A stretch of DNA of 64,000 bases from Arthrobacter sp. 18067 (GTDB taxonomy: Bacteria > Actinomycetota > Actinomycetes > Actinomycetales > Micrococcaceae), in contig NZ_CACSJJ010000017.1 in assembly GCF_902706295.1 (NCBI RefSeq), positions 62,001 to 126,000 of the forward strand, in the 5' to 3' direction. The notes under the pieces were generated by a model. That model worked only from the letters and a program-made list of their open reading frames with translations, made no database searches and was not told the origin of the DNA. Position 1 is the first letter of the stretch. Each line of letters begins with the position of its first letter. This document shows positions 15,363 through 23,300 of this stretch, in pieces. The translations under genes and the position numbers were made by a program.

Positions 15363-16403
15363 TCAGGCGGGCTCGTGATTTTGGGCTTCACGGGCCAGGG
15401 CCGTCAACCTGGAAACAGCCCGGAAGTACTTCTTCGTGTAGCCACCGGTCATCATCTCTTCTGTGAACAGTTTGTCAAAGGCGACACCGCTGGCCAGGAT
15501 GGGCACGTCCTTGTCGTACAGCCGGTCGGCCAACACCACAAAGCGAAGGGCCACAGCCTGTTCGGTGATGGTTTCGACGTCGCTCCATACCACTGCTTCC
15601 ACACCCGAAATGAGCTGCCGGTAACGGCTGGGGTGGACCGCTGCCAGGTGGTTGACGAGTGTGCGGAAATCATCCACAGCCACCGTCTTCCCGTCGAACT
15701 CGGCCTTCATGCGGTGTTTGAGTTCTTCTGTCTTGAGCGGCGCAGGAGCAGCCGGTAGGCCTCGGTGGCGGAAGTCCTCGCCGTCGATCCTGACGACGTC
15801 GAACTGGTCTGCGAGGACCTGGATTTCGCGCTGGAAGTCAACGGCGGCAAAGCGCCCTTCGCCCAGCGAACCGGGCAGGGTGTTGGACGTGGCGGCGAGC
15901 TTGACGCCGGCATCGGCCAGCTCACGCATGAGGCGGGACATCAGCACGGTGTCGCCGGGATCGTCGAGTTCGAATTCGTCGATGCAAACCAGCTTGTAGT
16001 TGCTGAGGGCTTCAACGGTCTTGCGGAATGAGAGCGCCCCCACGAGGTTGGTGTATTCCACGAAGGTACCGAAGGCTTTGGGACCCGGCGACCTGTGCCA
16101 TAGAGACGCCAAAAGGTGGGTCTTGCCGACGCCGAAGCCACCGTCCAGGTAAATTCCGGCCCTGGTAGCAGGCGCCTTTTTGGCGAACAGCTTCTTGAAG
16201 AGCCCCCCGCCGTCCTCCGAACCCACACCATCGGCGAAAGCGGACAGGAGCTTCACCGCATTGGCTTGGCTCGGCTGGGCGGGGTCGGGCCGGTAGCTGT
16301 CGAACGAGACCTCTCCGAATCGCGGCGAGGGGTAGAAACCCTTGAGGAGTTCCTCCACGGAGACTGCCGGTGTGCGGGCAGCCAGTTGTTCGATCTGTAC
16401 CAC
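15363..16403 (-). CDS. zapE: Cell division protein ZapE (AFG1-like ATPase)
   Basis: A 346-residue P-loop ATPase of the AFG1/ZapE family. Walker A is GGFGVGKTHL at residues 88-97, Walker B is LVCIDEFELDDPGD near 138-151, and SRLMRELADAGVKLAATSNTLPGSLGEGRF holds sensor-1 and family residues. In E. coli ZapE associates with FtsZ under stress; the role in actinobacteria is inferred only. The start is a GTG at 16403 with GAAGGAACGG upstream. It is convergent with the BenE-like gene, with only 19 bases between the stops, and has no same-strand partner. Confidence 0.92.
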   Translation of the reverse strand: MVQIEQLAARTPAVSVEELLKGFYPSPRFGEVSFDSYRPDPAQPSQANAVKLLSAFADGVGSEDGGGLFKKLFAKKAPATRAGIYLDGGFGVGKTHLLASLWHRSPGPKAFGTFVEYTNLVGALSFRKTVEALSNYKLVCIDEFELDDPGDTVLMSRLMRELADAGVKLAATSNTLPGSLGEGRFAAVDFQREIQVLADQFDVVRIDGEDFRHRGLPAAPAPLKTEELKHRMKAEFDGKTVAVDDFRTLVNHLAAVHPSRYRQLISGVEAVVWSDVETITEQAVALRFVVLADRLYDKDVPILASGVAFDKLFTEEMMTGGYTKKYFRAVSRLTALAREAQNHEPA

Positions 16404-16612
16404 GGTGGTCCGTTCCTTCGGTATTAGGTCCCCAGCAAGAATACCGGCATCGGGGGGCCCGAAAGGGACACGTGACCAAGCCCATGTTTCACCGTATGAC
16501 CGTCGGGAAGCATTCCCGGCAACCCGTGGTTAGTGTTGGAGCACGCCGGGCTGGCACCTGCACCACCTTCCACGGCCTGGCCCCCGTCCGTTGTCAGTGA
16601 AAGGTCATCACC

Positions 16613-17539
16613 ATGTCCTACCCCGTTGAACAGAACGAAAAGTTTGCCTCGTACGCGAACCCCGAACGCCTTGTTTCCACAGAGTGGCTCGCATCAGCCA
16701 TTGCCGACGGCGCGATTGCCGACGGCAAGCTGGTGGTCGTTGAGTCCGATGAAGACGTCCTCCTCTACGAAACCGGCCATATTCCGGGAGCCGCGAAGAT
16801 CGACTGGCACACCGATTTGAATGACGAAGTCACCCGGGACTACGTCGAGGGTGCCGCGTTCGCTGCCCTCGCGGCGTCCAAGGGAATCTCCCGTGACAGC
16901 ACCGTTGTCATTTACGGCGACAAGTCCAACTGGTGGGCCGCCTACGCCCTCTGGGTGTTCACTCTCTTCGGCCACCAGGACGTCCGTCTTCTGGACGGCG
17001 GCCGGGACAAGTGGATCGCCGAAGGCCGCGAGCTGACCACCGAAGCTTCACAGCCCACCGTCGGCGAATACCCGGAGGTAGAGCGCAATGACGCTCCCAT
17101 CCGCGCGTTCAAGGAAGATGTCCTGGCACACCTGGGCAACCCCCTGATCGATGTCCGCTCCCCCGAGGAATACACCGGCCAGCGCACGCACATGCCGGCC
17201 TACCCCGAGGAAGGCGCTCTCCGCGGCGGCCACATCCCCACGGCCGCATCGATTCCGTGGGCCCGCGCAGCTGCGGAAGACGGCACCTACCGCAGCCGTG
17301 AAGAACTCGAAGCCCTGTACCTCGGCGAGGCCGGACTCAAGGCGGGCGACGACGTGGTGGCATACTGCCGCATCGGCGAACGTTCAAGCCACACGTGGTT
17401 CGCGCTGAAGTACCTGCTGGGCTTCGATACCGTACGCAACTACGACGGCTCCTGGACAGAGTGGGGCAACGCGGTTCGGGTTCCCATCGTCAAGGGCGCC
17501 GACCGGGGTGCCGTCCCAGCCGCCTTCGCGAGCAACTAG
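16613..17539 (+). CDS. Thiosulfate/3-mercaptopyruvate sulfurtransferase, two rhodanese domains
   Basis: A 308-residue cytoplasmic sulfurtransferase with an inactive N-terminal rhodanese domain (about 20-145) and an active C-terminal one (about 165-295). The persulfide Cys252 sits in the loop CRIGERS, typical of the CysA/SseA group that prefers thiosulfate. Other features are LLDGGRDKWIAEGRE, LIDVRSPEEYTGQ and GGHIPTAASIPWARA. AAAGG precedes the ATG. A SufE-like gene follows about 70 bases later, which suggests a shared role in handling sulfane sulfur. Confidence 0.93.
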   Translation: MSYPVEQNEKFASYANPERLVSTEWLASAIADGAIADGKLVVVESDEDVLLYETGHIPGAAKIDWHTDLNDEVTRDYVEGAAFAALAASKGISRDSTVVIYGDKSNWWAAYALWVFTLFGHQDVRLLDGGRDKWIAEGRELTTEASQPTVGEYPEVERNDAPIRAFKEDVLAHLGNPLIDVRSPEEYTGQRTHMPAYPEEGALRGGHIPTAASIPWARAAAEDGTYRSREELEALYLGEAGLKAGDDVVAYCRIGERSSHTWFALKYLLGFDTVRNYDGSWTEWGNAVRVPIVKGADRGAVPAAFASN

Positions 17540-17610
17540 CAAAGAGTGGGGACCCGTAGTGTTGCGGCACACAAAGTGCATTCGTCACCATAGTGCGTAA
17601 GCTGGAAGGG

Positions 17611-18069
17611 ATGAGTACGTACACATTGCCCGCCGCGCTGGCGGAAATCGTCGATGACTTCCAGGCACTGACGGAGCCTGACCGCCTGCAACTCCTGCTT
17701 GAGTTCTCCAGGGGCCTGCCGGAGCTTCCGGAACGCTTGAAGGATCACCCCGAACTGCTGGAGCAGGTTGTGGAGTGCCAGTCGCCGTTGTTCCTCACCA
17801 TCGAGTCTGAGAAGAATCCAGACGGTGCCCGCAAGTACCGGCTCTTCTTCAAGGCTCCGCAGGAGGCGCCGACCACCCGCGGCTTCGCCGGTGTCCTGCA
17901 CGAAGGCCTGGACGGACTGACAGCCGAAGAAATCCTGGCTGTTCCGGACGACATGCCCGAACTGCTGGGCCTTACCCGGGCCATCACTCCCCTGCGCATG
18001 CGGGGAATGACCGCCATGCTCGGCCGTATCAAGCGCAAGGTTGCGGCTGCGAGCCGGCTGGAACACTGA
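17611..18069 (+). CDS. sufE: SufE-family cysteine desulfurase-associated protein
   Basis: The 152-residue product has the SufE fold pattern: EIVDDFQALTEPDRLQLLLEFSRGLP, the acceptor Cys56 in VVECQSPLFL, and a C-terminal RAITPLRMRGMTAML segment. SufE takes sulfur from a cysteine desulfurase for Fe-S cluster assembly. I prefer the ATG at 17611 (MSTYTLPAALAEIV); an in-frame GTG at 17593 is possible. GGAAGGG abuts the ATG too closely for a ribosome site, while TAAGCT lies seven bases upstream, so a leaderless mRNA is plausible. No suf operon is nearby; the partner here is the rhodanese upstream. Confidence 0.9.
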   Translation: MSTYTLPAALAEIVDDFQALTEPDRLQLLLEFSRGLPELPERLKDHPELLEQVVECQSPLFLTIESEKNPDGARKYRLFFKAPQEAPTTRGFAGVLHEGLDGLTAEEILAVPDDMPELLGLTRAITPLRMRGMTAMLGRIKRKVAAASRLEH

Positions 18070-18084
18070 GCCGGCTGGAACACT
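18051..18084 (+). repeat. 17-bp tandem duplication across the sufE stop codon
   Basis: GAGCCGGCTGGAACACT occurs twice without a gap (18051-18067 and 18068-18084). The sufE TGA spans the junction, so the second copy encodes nothing but repeats the last codons. Confidence 0.95.
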
Positions 18085-18104
18085 GAAAGGCACGCCCACT
18101 CGGT

Positions 18105-18611
18105 ATGGCCAAGAAGATGGCTTCACAGGGAACGCCGGCCACTGCAGCGCTTGCTGCGGCCGGCGTTCCCTTTGTCCTGCACCCCTATGCCCATGATCCG
18201 GCGGCTGCCAGTTACGGCCTCGAAGCCGCCGAAGTCCTGGGCGTCGAGCCCGCCCGCGTATTCAAGACGCTGATGGTGGAAGTTGAAGGCAAGCTGGCGG
18301 TGGCCATTGTCCCGGTGTCCGGCAATCTCGACCTGAAGTCCGTGGCTGCCGCCCTTGGGGCTAAGAAAGCAGCCATGGCAGATCCCAAGGCCGCTGAACG
18401 TCGCACTGGATATGTGCTTGGCGGTATATCACCGCTGGGTCAGCGCCAGCCCTCCCCAACGGTCCTGGACGAGTCAGCGCTGGCCTTTGGCGCCATCCTG
18501 GTATCCGGCGGACGCAGGGGGCTGGACATCGAACTTGCTCCGACGGACCTCATCCAGCTGACCAAGGCTGCCGTTGCACCCATCGGAACCTCTCCAACGG
18601 TCAGAGGCTGA
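18105..18611 (+). CDS. ybaK: Cys-tRNA(Pro)/Cys-tRNA(Cys) deacylase YbaK
   Basis: A 168-residue YbaK/EbsC-type trans-editing domain. Family elements are ATAALAAAGVPFVLHPYAHD, the pocket Lys in ARVFKTLMVEVEGKLAVAIVP, LDLKSVAAALGAKKAAMADP, GYVLGGISPLGQ and ILVSGGRRGLDIEL. YbaK hydrolyses Cys wrongly attached to tRNA-Pro. The start is uncertain: the ATG at 18105 has AAAGG 14 bases upstream, and a second in-frame ATG at 18117 would remove four residues. It ends 15 bases from the convergent hydrolase gene. Confidence 0.9.
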   Translation: MAKKMASQGTPATAALAAAGVPFVLHPYAHDPAAASYGLEAAEVLGVEPARVFKTLMVEVEGKLAVAIVPVSGNLDLKSVAAALGAKKAAMADPKAAERRTGYVLGGISPLGQRQPSPTVLDESALAFGAILVSGGRRGLDIELAPTDLIQLTKAAVAPIGTSPTVRG

Positions 18612-18626
18612 AACCAGGCGCCGACC

Positions 18627-19913
18627 CTATCCGGCGGGTGCTGACACACCTGCCTGGCCTCCAACGCCGCCCTGTCCCGGATTGTTCCTCGGAGCCAATT
18701 GGCGTTGCAGCCAGGCATGAACCACGCGCTCCCACCGTTCCGGGTCGACGTTCCATTCCTTGGTGTGCCGCGCGCCGTTGAACGGCTCAAAGGTGACCAT
18801 TTCCGGGTTCTTTTCAGCGAGGCTTGCGGATGGCTCGAAGGGAACGTAGTCGTCGTCAACGCTGTGGATCAAGAGCGTAGGAGTGCGCAGCTCAATGGCG
18901 CGGGCTTCCCAGTCCATGGCCTTCAAGTCAACGGGAGCGGCCAGGCCGGTGAGCCTGCGCCCCAGCGGGTGTCCCAGCATCAGCTGTCCATAGCGCCCCA
19001 CGGTGTAGGGAATCCTGTTCATTTCGGCGTGGTGCGCCATGACATTGACCCAGTTGATAACAGGGGCGTCCAGCACCAGGGCGCGGATCAGGTGCCGGTA
19101 CTTGGAGAGATCAGCCGTCTGCAGGCTGATGGCCCCGCCCATGGACCATCCAAAAAGGACGATCTCCCGCGCCCCGTTCTTCAAGGCGTAGTCGATCGCA
19201 GCCTCAACATCGCGCCATTCAGTGGATCCCAGGCCATAGCGGCCGTCGAGTGCCGACGGAGCCAATCCGTCGTTACGGTAGGAGATCAGCAGGCTGTCCA
19301 ATCCCAGGTCGTGCGCAGTACGCACTGCCCTGAGCCCTTCGAGCCGGGTGGCGCCGCGGCCGTGCACCATGATTGCCCACACAGGGGCTGGAGCCGAAGC
19401 ATCAGCACGGACCAGCCACGCCGGCGCCTTTCCGCCGTCGACCTCTATGTCCACGTCTTCAGCCGCAAGGCCGATCGCGGCCGGGTCCGGGTAGGTAGCA
19501 CCGCTCCACCAGCCACGGCGGGCCTCCTGCAGGTTGCCGCTGTAGACTTCCTCGACCTCGCGAAGGACCGTCTGTTCCGCAGGAGAATACGACACGATCC
19601 GGCCAATCCTGGCGTGGCCCTGGCCGCCTGAGAAAAAGAGGCTGAACACGCCGTCGATGGTCGTGTCAGGGGTGGCGGCGAGGATGACCTGCAGCCCCTT
19701 GTCACTACGGATGACGGCCAGGACTTCCTGGTCCTCGTGACGGGCGGCCGGGGTGATGACGCGGCGGGCAAAGTAGACGGCGAGCGCCGAGGACCCGGCC
19801 CCCACCAGTCCGGCGAGGGTGCCACCAGCGATGAAGCCGGCAATGGCCCATTTGGTGCGGAGGGACAGTTTGTTCTCTGCAGCGTCGCTCGCTGACCGGT
19901 TAGTCGATGCCAT
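18627..19913 (-). CDS. Membrane-anchored alpha/beta hydrolase
   Basis: A 428-residue protein with one predicted N-terminal membrane span (about residues 24-48, FIAGGTLAGLVGAGSSALAV) and a hydrolase domain from about 150. The nucleophile elbow is GWSMGG with Ser257, the oxyanion-side HGRGATR is near 184, and the acid and His lie in SVDDDYVPFEP and NGARHTKEWN. The order and elbow fit serine hydrolases of the BEM46/FrsA-like group. The C-terminal tail is Gly/Pro-rich. Substrate is unknown. It stands convergent to ybaK and divergent from the unknown gene at 20035. Confidence 0.85.
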   Translation of the reverse strand: MASTNRSASDAAENKLSLRTKWAIAGFIAGGTLAGLVGAGSSALAVYFARRVITPAARHEDQEVLAVIRSDKGLQVILAATPDTTIDGVFSLFFSGGQGHARIGRIVSYSPAEQTVLREVEEVYSGNLQEARRGWWSGATYPDPAAIGLAAEDVDIEVDGGKAPAWLVRADASAPAPVWAIMVHGRGATRLEGLRAVRTAHDLGLDSLLISYRNDGLAPSALDGRYGLGSTEWRDVEAAIDYALKNGAREIVLFGWSMGGAISLQTADLSKYRHLIRALVLDAPVINWVNVMAHHAEMNRIPYTVGRYGQLMLGHPLGRRLTGLAAPVDLKAMDWEARAIELRTPTLLIHSVDDDYVPFEPSASLAEKNPEMVTFEPFNGARHTKEWNVDPERWERVVHAWLQRQLAPRNNPGQGGVGGQAGVSAPAG

Positions 19914-20034
19914 GGTTCCATTGTTGCCGTTCCTGACGCCGCCCGGTGCACGTGTGGACCGCGCGGCGCAACGGCCCGCGGAATCGGGACCAAAAAGCCT
20001 GCGGACTCCGGTTGCCCGGGACTACGCTGTAGCC

Positions 20035-20526
20035 ATGAGTGATCCCATAGTCATCCTGACTGAAGAGCCCCTTGGCCCCGACGACCGCGTTAACATCGCC
20101 AAACTTGTGGATGGCGGAGACGCACCCCTTGTTGTCCTGGTGCCTTCCAATACCGAGCGACATCTCTTAGTGGACTTCCTGGAGAATCTTTCCTTGCTTG
20201 ATATTGCCAAGGCTTTCCGCGAACTCACTGCGCAGTCGCCGGACCCCGAGGCGGAGCGTGCAGAAGCTTCCGAGACTTTGACGGCTTCGCTGGCGGCTTT
20301 GGCCGGTTTGGGTGGCGGCGTCACGGGAGAGGTGGTCGACGGCGGTGCCGTGGCCGGCTTGGTAGCGAAGGTGCGCGCGCTCGATGCTGCCCAGGCTGTC
20401 GTGGTGACGCGTCCCCATGCCATCGCCGATACTTTCCATACGGACTGGGCCAATAAGGCGCAGGATCAGCTGGGGCTTCCAGTCCTGCACCTGTACGCAG
20501 GTTCGGGATTTATCGGCGACTCGTGA
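20035..20526 (+). CDS. Conserved hypothetical protein, alpha/beta fold
   Basis: I take the ATG at 20035 (MSDPIVILTEEPLGPDD), giving 163 residues; a longer frame to 19819 overlaps the hydrolase gene and its leader looks non-coding. The pattern of hydrophobic strand, loop and helix (PLVVLVPS near 31-38, AQAVVVTRPH near 118-127, LPVLHLYAGSGFIGDS at the end) resembles the universal-stress-protein or Rossmann-like folds, with an acidic Ala-rich helix in the middle. I cannot name a family. TACGCT lies six bases before the ATG with no ribosome site, so the mRNA may be leaderless. msrB follows 14 bases later. Confidence 0.75.
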   Translation: MSDPIVILTEEPLGPDDRVNIAKLVDGGDAPLVVLVPSNTERHLLVDFLENLSLLDIAKAFRELTAQSPDPEAERAEASETLTASLAALAGLGGGVTGEVVDGGAVAGLVAKVRALDAAQAVVVTRPHAIADTFHTDWANKAQDQLGLPVLHLYAGSGFIGDS

Positions 20527-20540
20527 GCGTTGCATAAGGC

Positions 20541-20981
20541 ATGAACACTCCTGAGAACACCAGCAAGACAACTTCTGCGCCTGTGGAGAAGAGCGATGCC
20601 CAGTGGCGTGAGGAGTTGAGCCCCGAGGAATACCGGGTCCTGCGGCAGGCGGGCACGGAACGGCCATACACCGGCGAGTACTGGGACACCCACACTGAAG
20701 GCGTGTATCAGTGCCGCGCTTGTGGCAGCCAGTTGTTCACCAGCAGGGAGAAATTTGATTCCCATTGTGGCTGGCCGTCCTTCTGGGCACCGCTGGCAGA
20801 AGGCACCGTTCGGTACATCCATGACCGCACGATGGGAATGGATCGCGTGGAAGTCCGCTGCGCCAATTGCGATTCCCACTTGGGGCATGTATTCGATGGC
20901 GAGGGCTACGGCACTCCTACGGACCAGCGATTCTGCATCAACTCCGTCTCGCTCCGTTTGGTGCACCCGGAAGAGAAGTAG
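20541..20981 (+). CDS. msrB: Peptide-methionine (R)-S-oxide reductase MsrB
   Basis: MsrB reduces the R epimer of methionine sulfoxide in proteins. The 146-residue sequence has zinc cysteines Cys58, Cys61 (CRACG), Cys107 and Cys110 (CANC), the catalytic Cys132 in RFCINSVSLR and HCGWPSFW with Cys76. The N-terminal 18 residues are Thr/Ser-rich and not part of the fold. No export signal is seen, so it is cytoplasmic. It follows the unknown 163-residue gene by 14 bases and is probably cotranscribed. Confidence 0.96.
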   Translation: MNTPENTSKTTSAPVEKSDAQWREELSPEEYRVLRQAGTERPYTGEYWDTHTEGVYQCRACGSQLFTSREKFDSHCGWPSFWAPLAEGTVRYIHDRTMGMDRVEVRCANCDSHLGHVFDGEGYGTPTDQRFCINSVSLRLVHPEEK

Positions 20982-21194
20982 GCGGGACCCGGGCGTACCG
21001 CTGTTTGGCTGGTCCGCCCGGGCCGCATTTCCGGCGTCGCGTACCTTCACTGTCCCGGCACTGGATCTCAAAGGCGTCCCAATGGCTCAATGACTAAGAG
21101 TCTCTTATGCTAAGCCCGTTTTTGAATTAGCGATACTTTCCACTTGCTACGCTCGGCCCAGCAGCAATCACTACTTTGGAAAGGGTCGAGCTCC
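20982..21194 (+). other. Intergenic region with a 13-bp palindrome
   Basis: There is no gene-like frame. TAAGAGTCTCTTA at 21095-21107 is a perfect palindrome around a central T, in an AT-rich patch about 90 bases before the DUF6421 start. TTGAAT (21122-21127) and GATACT (21132-21137) lie nearby but are not spaced as one promoter. The palindrome may be an operator; there is no further evidence. Confidence 0.3.
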
Positions 21195-22562
21195 ATGACA
21201 ACCACCGCCACCTCCAGCCTCCCGCGTGTCACTGCTGACAACGCCGAGTGGGCTTCGCTTAAGGCTGCGGCCACGGCTCTGCAAGCACACCAGGAGCAAG
21301 ACGGTTCCGTCGCCGATCCGAGCGCCCATGGCGAAGCAGCGAACCTCGTTGGAACAATCACGGATGCCATCACCGCGTTGGCCCCGCTCTTCCCCCACGA
21401 CGCCCGGTACCTGGAGCTCTTGGTGGAAGACTTTGGCCGCTGGGCACAGGGGGGCTTCGGGGTGCCGGACTTCCTGGACTCACTGCAGGCATTCCAGCCC
21501 CAGGAACAGCGCATTGACGGCCTCCAGCACCTGGTGGTCTTCCCGATGTACACGCAGAATGGCAGCACCAACAGGCTCGTTGAAGCCGTGCTCATCGAAG
21601 TAATCTGGCCGGAATTCATCGGCGGACTGGAAGCCGGCGAGTACTCCAACAAGCTTTTCGTCCCCATCCGCTTTGTCGATTTCACGCCCGGATACGACAC
21701 CAACTCTGCGGTGCTGTTCCCGGAGACCGTCGCAGTCCGCGAGACTCCCACCTTCACGTGGGGAGCCATCTTCGCCGACCGCGAGGCCGCCCGCTTCCGG
21801 CGTGTCCTCAAGGCGGCCGCCGAAACCACATCCCTCGAGCTCCCCGAGGACGCAGCTCAGCTGATCGATGACCAGGAGCTTACCCAGCGCACGTTTGTCA
21901 TGTGGGACCTCATCCACGACCGCACACACATGCGGGGCGATCTTCCCTTCGATCCGTTCATGATCAAGCAGCGCATGCCATTCTTCCTGTACTCGCTGGA
22001 GGAACTGCGCTGTGACCTGACGGCCTTCCGTGAGTCCGTACGCATTGAAAAGGACGAAGAAGCGGATCCCGATGCCCGGAAGCACGCGAAGCTCGTCCAG
22101 TATGCGGTGATCTTCGACCGGATTTTCCGTTTCGCCATCACCGGCAGCCGGGTCCGCAACTACGACGGCCTGGGCGGCCAACTCCTGTTTGCGTGGATGC
22201 ACCAGCACCATGTGCTCCACTGGACGGACAGCAAGCTCTCCATTGACTGGGATCAAGCCGCCTCGGTTGTGGTGGAACTCGGCGCCAAAATCGACGAGCT
22301 CTACTGGCGCTCCATCGACCGCCCCAAGGCCGCCCACTGGCTGGCCGCCTACGAGCTTATTTCAAGCACGGTAACTCCTCACCCGGCATCGGTCTGGGCC
22401 AAGGGTCCGGATGCCCTGCCACTTGACGGCCCACCCCGCGGACTCACCGACCAGGTCCTCGACGACGAATTCCCGCTGTCCATGTTCTACGAAGCTTTGG
22501 AGAAGAAGATGCGCCCTGTCATCGAGTCCACCACCGGCATCACCGGCGCGACAGCAGCCTGA
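21195..22562 (+). CDS. DUF6421 family protein
   Basis: The 455-residue protein starts at the ATG at 21195 after GGAAAGGGTCGAGCTCC. I recognise it as the actinobacterial family DUF6421, with moderate certainty, and no function is known to me. It has no signal peptide or membrane span. Clustered conserved-looking polar residues suggest a metal or catalytic site: HDRTH at 241-245, LEELRCD at 268-274, and a His-rich WMHQHHVLHW at 334-343. The N-terminal third is helical and Ala-rich. Its TGA overlaps the ATG of the SDR gene (TGATG), so the two products are probably made in step and may act together. Confidence 0.8.
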   Translation: MTTTATSSLPRVTADNAEWASLKAAATALQAHQEQDGSVADPSAHGEAANLVGTITDAITALAPLFPHDARYLELLVEDFGRWAQGGFGVPDFLDSLQAFQPQEQRIDGLQHLVVFPMYTQNGSTNRLVEAVLIEVIWPEFIGGLEAGEYSNKLFVPIRFVDFTPGYDTNSAVLFPETVAVRETPTFTWGAIFADREAARFRRVLKAAAETTSLELPEDAAQLIDDQELTQRTFVMWDLIHDRTHMRGDLPFDPFMIKQRMPFFLYSLEELRCDLTAFRESVRIEKDEEADPDARKHAKLVQYAVIFDRIFRFAITGSRVRNYDGLGGQLLFAWMHQHHVLHWTDSKLSIDWDQAASVVVELGAKIDELYWRSIDRPKAAHWLAAYELISSTVTPHPASVWAKGPDALPLDGPPRGLTDQVLDDEFPLSMFYEALEKKMRPVIESTTGITGATAA

Positions 22563-23290
22563 TGAGCACACTGACCATCATTGTGACCGGCGGTAGCAGC
22601 GCGTCCGGCATCGCTGCGGCGCGCGCATTGGGGGCGGCCGGTCACAAGGTGTTTACCGTGGGTTCGGACGAGGTTCGAATCAACGCGGCGGCGATGGAAG
22701 CCGGAAACGGAGTCACGCCACTGGTGTGCGATCTCGCTGACCTTGGGTCCGTGCGTGAACTGGCTGACGAGCTCCGCAGCCGAGGCTTTCAAGGCATCGA
22801 CGGCGTCGTCCATCTGGTAGGTGGGTGGCGCGGCGCCAAAGGCATCGAGGACCAGTCGGATGGAGACTGGGATTCCATGGAACGGAGTGCGGTCACTACC
22901 CTGCGCAACGTCTCCCGGGTTTTTTACAGCCAGCTTGAAGCATCTCCCTACGGCCGGCTGGCCATGGTGTCCTCAACCACCGCATCTGCTCCTACGGCCG
23001 CGGCCGCCAGCTATGCGGCAGCAAAGGCCGCTGCTGAAGCGTGGACGCTGGCGGTGGCCGACGGTTTCCGGCGGAGCCAGTCGGCCGGCACGATCGCTCC
23101 CAGCGGGCAGCACAGCGCCGCAGTAATTTTCGTGGTCAAAGCCCTCGTGGATTCAGCAATGCGGGAAGCCCACCCCGAAAGGCGATTCCCCGGTTACACC
23201 GATGTCGAAGAACTGGCGGCTGCCGCCGTCGGGCTGTTCGAAGAACCGGCCGAACATTTGAACGGCCAGCGCATCCTGCTGGCCAAATAG
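22562..23290 (+). CDS. Short-chain dehydrogenase/reductase (SDR)
   Basis: A 242-residue SDR-type protein. The nucleotide-binding glycine motif is VTGGSSASGIAAARALG (about residues 8-24), Asp in VCDLADLGSV binds the adenine side, and the catalytic Tyr and Lys are in SYAAAKAAAEAW (about 146-157). The usual NNAG motif is replaced by HLVGGWRG (about 83-90). The usual Ser precedes the Tyr in MVSSTTAS. The substrate is unknown. Translation is coupled to the DUF6421 gene by TGATG; threonine aldolase follows ten bases later. Confidence 0.88.
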   Translation: MSTLTIIVTGGSSASGIAAARALGAAGHKVFTVGSDEVRINAAAMEAGNGVTPLVCDLADLGSVRELADELRSRGFQGIDGVVHLVGGWRGAKGIEDQSDGDWDSMERSAVTTLRNVSRVFYSQLEASPYGRLAMVSSTTASAPTAAAASYAAAKAAAEAWTLAVADGFRRSQSAGTIAPSGQHSAAVIFVVKALVDSAMREAHPERRFPGYTDVEELAAAAVGLFEEPAEHLNGQRILLAK

Positions 23291-23300
23291 ACTTGAAAGC

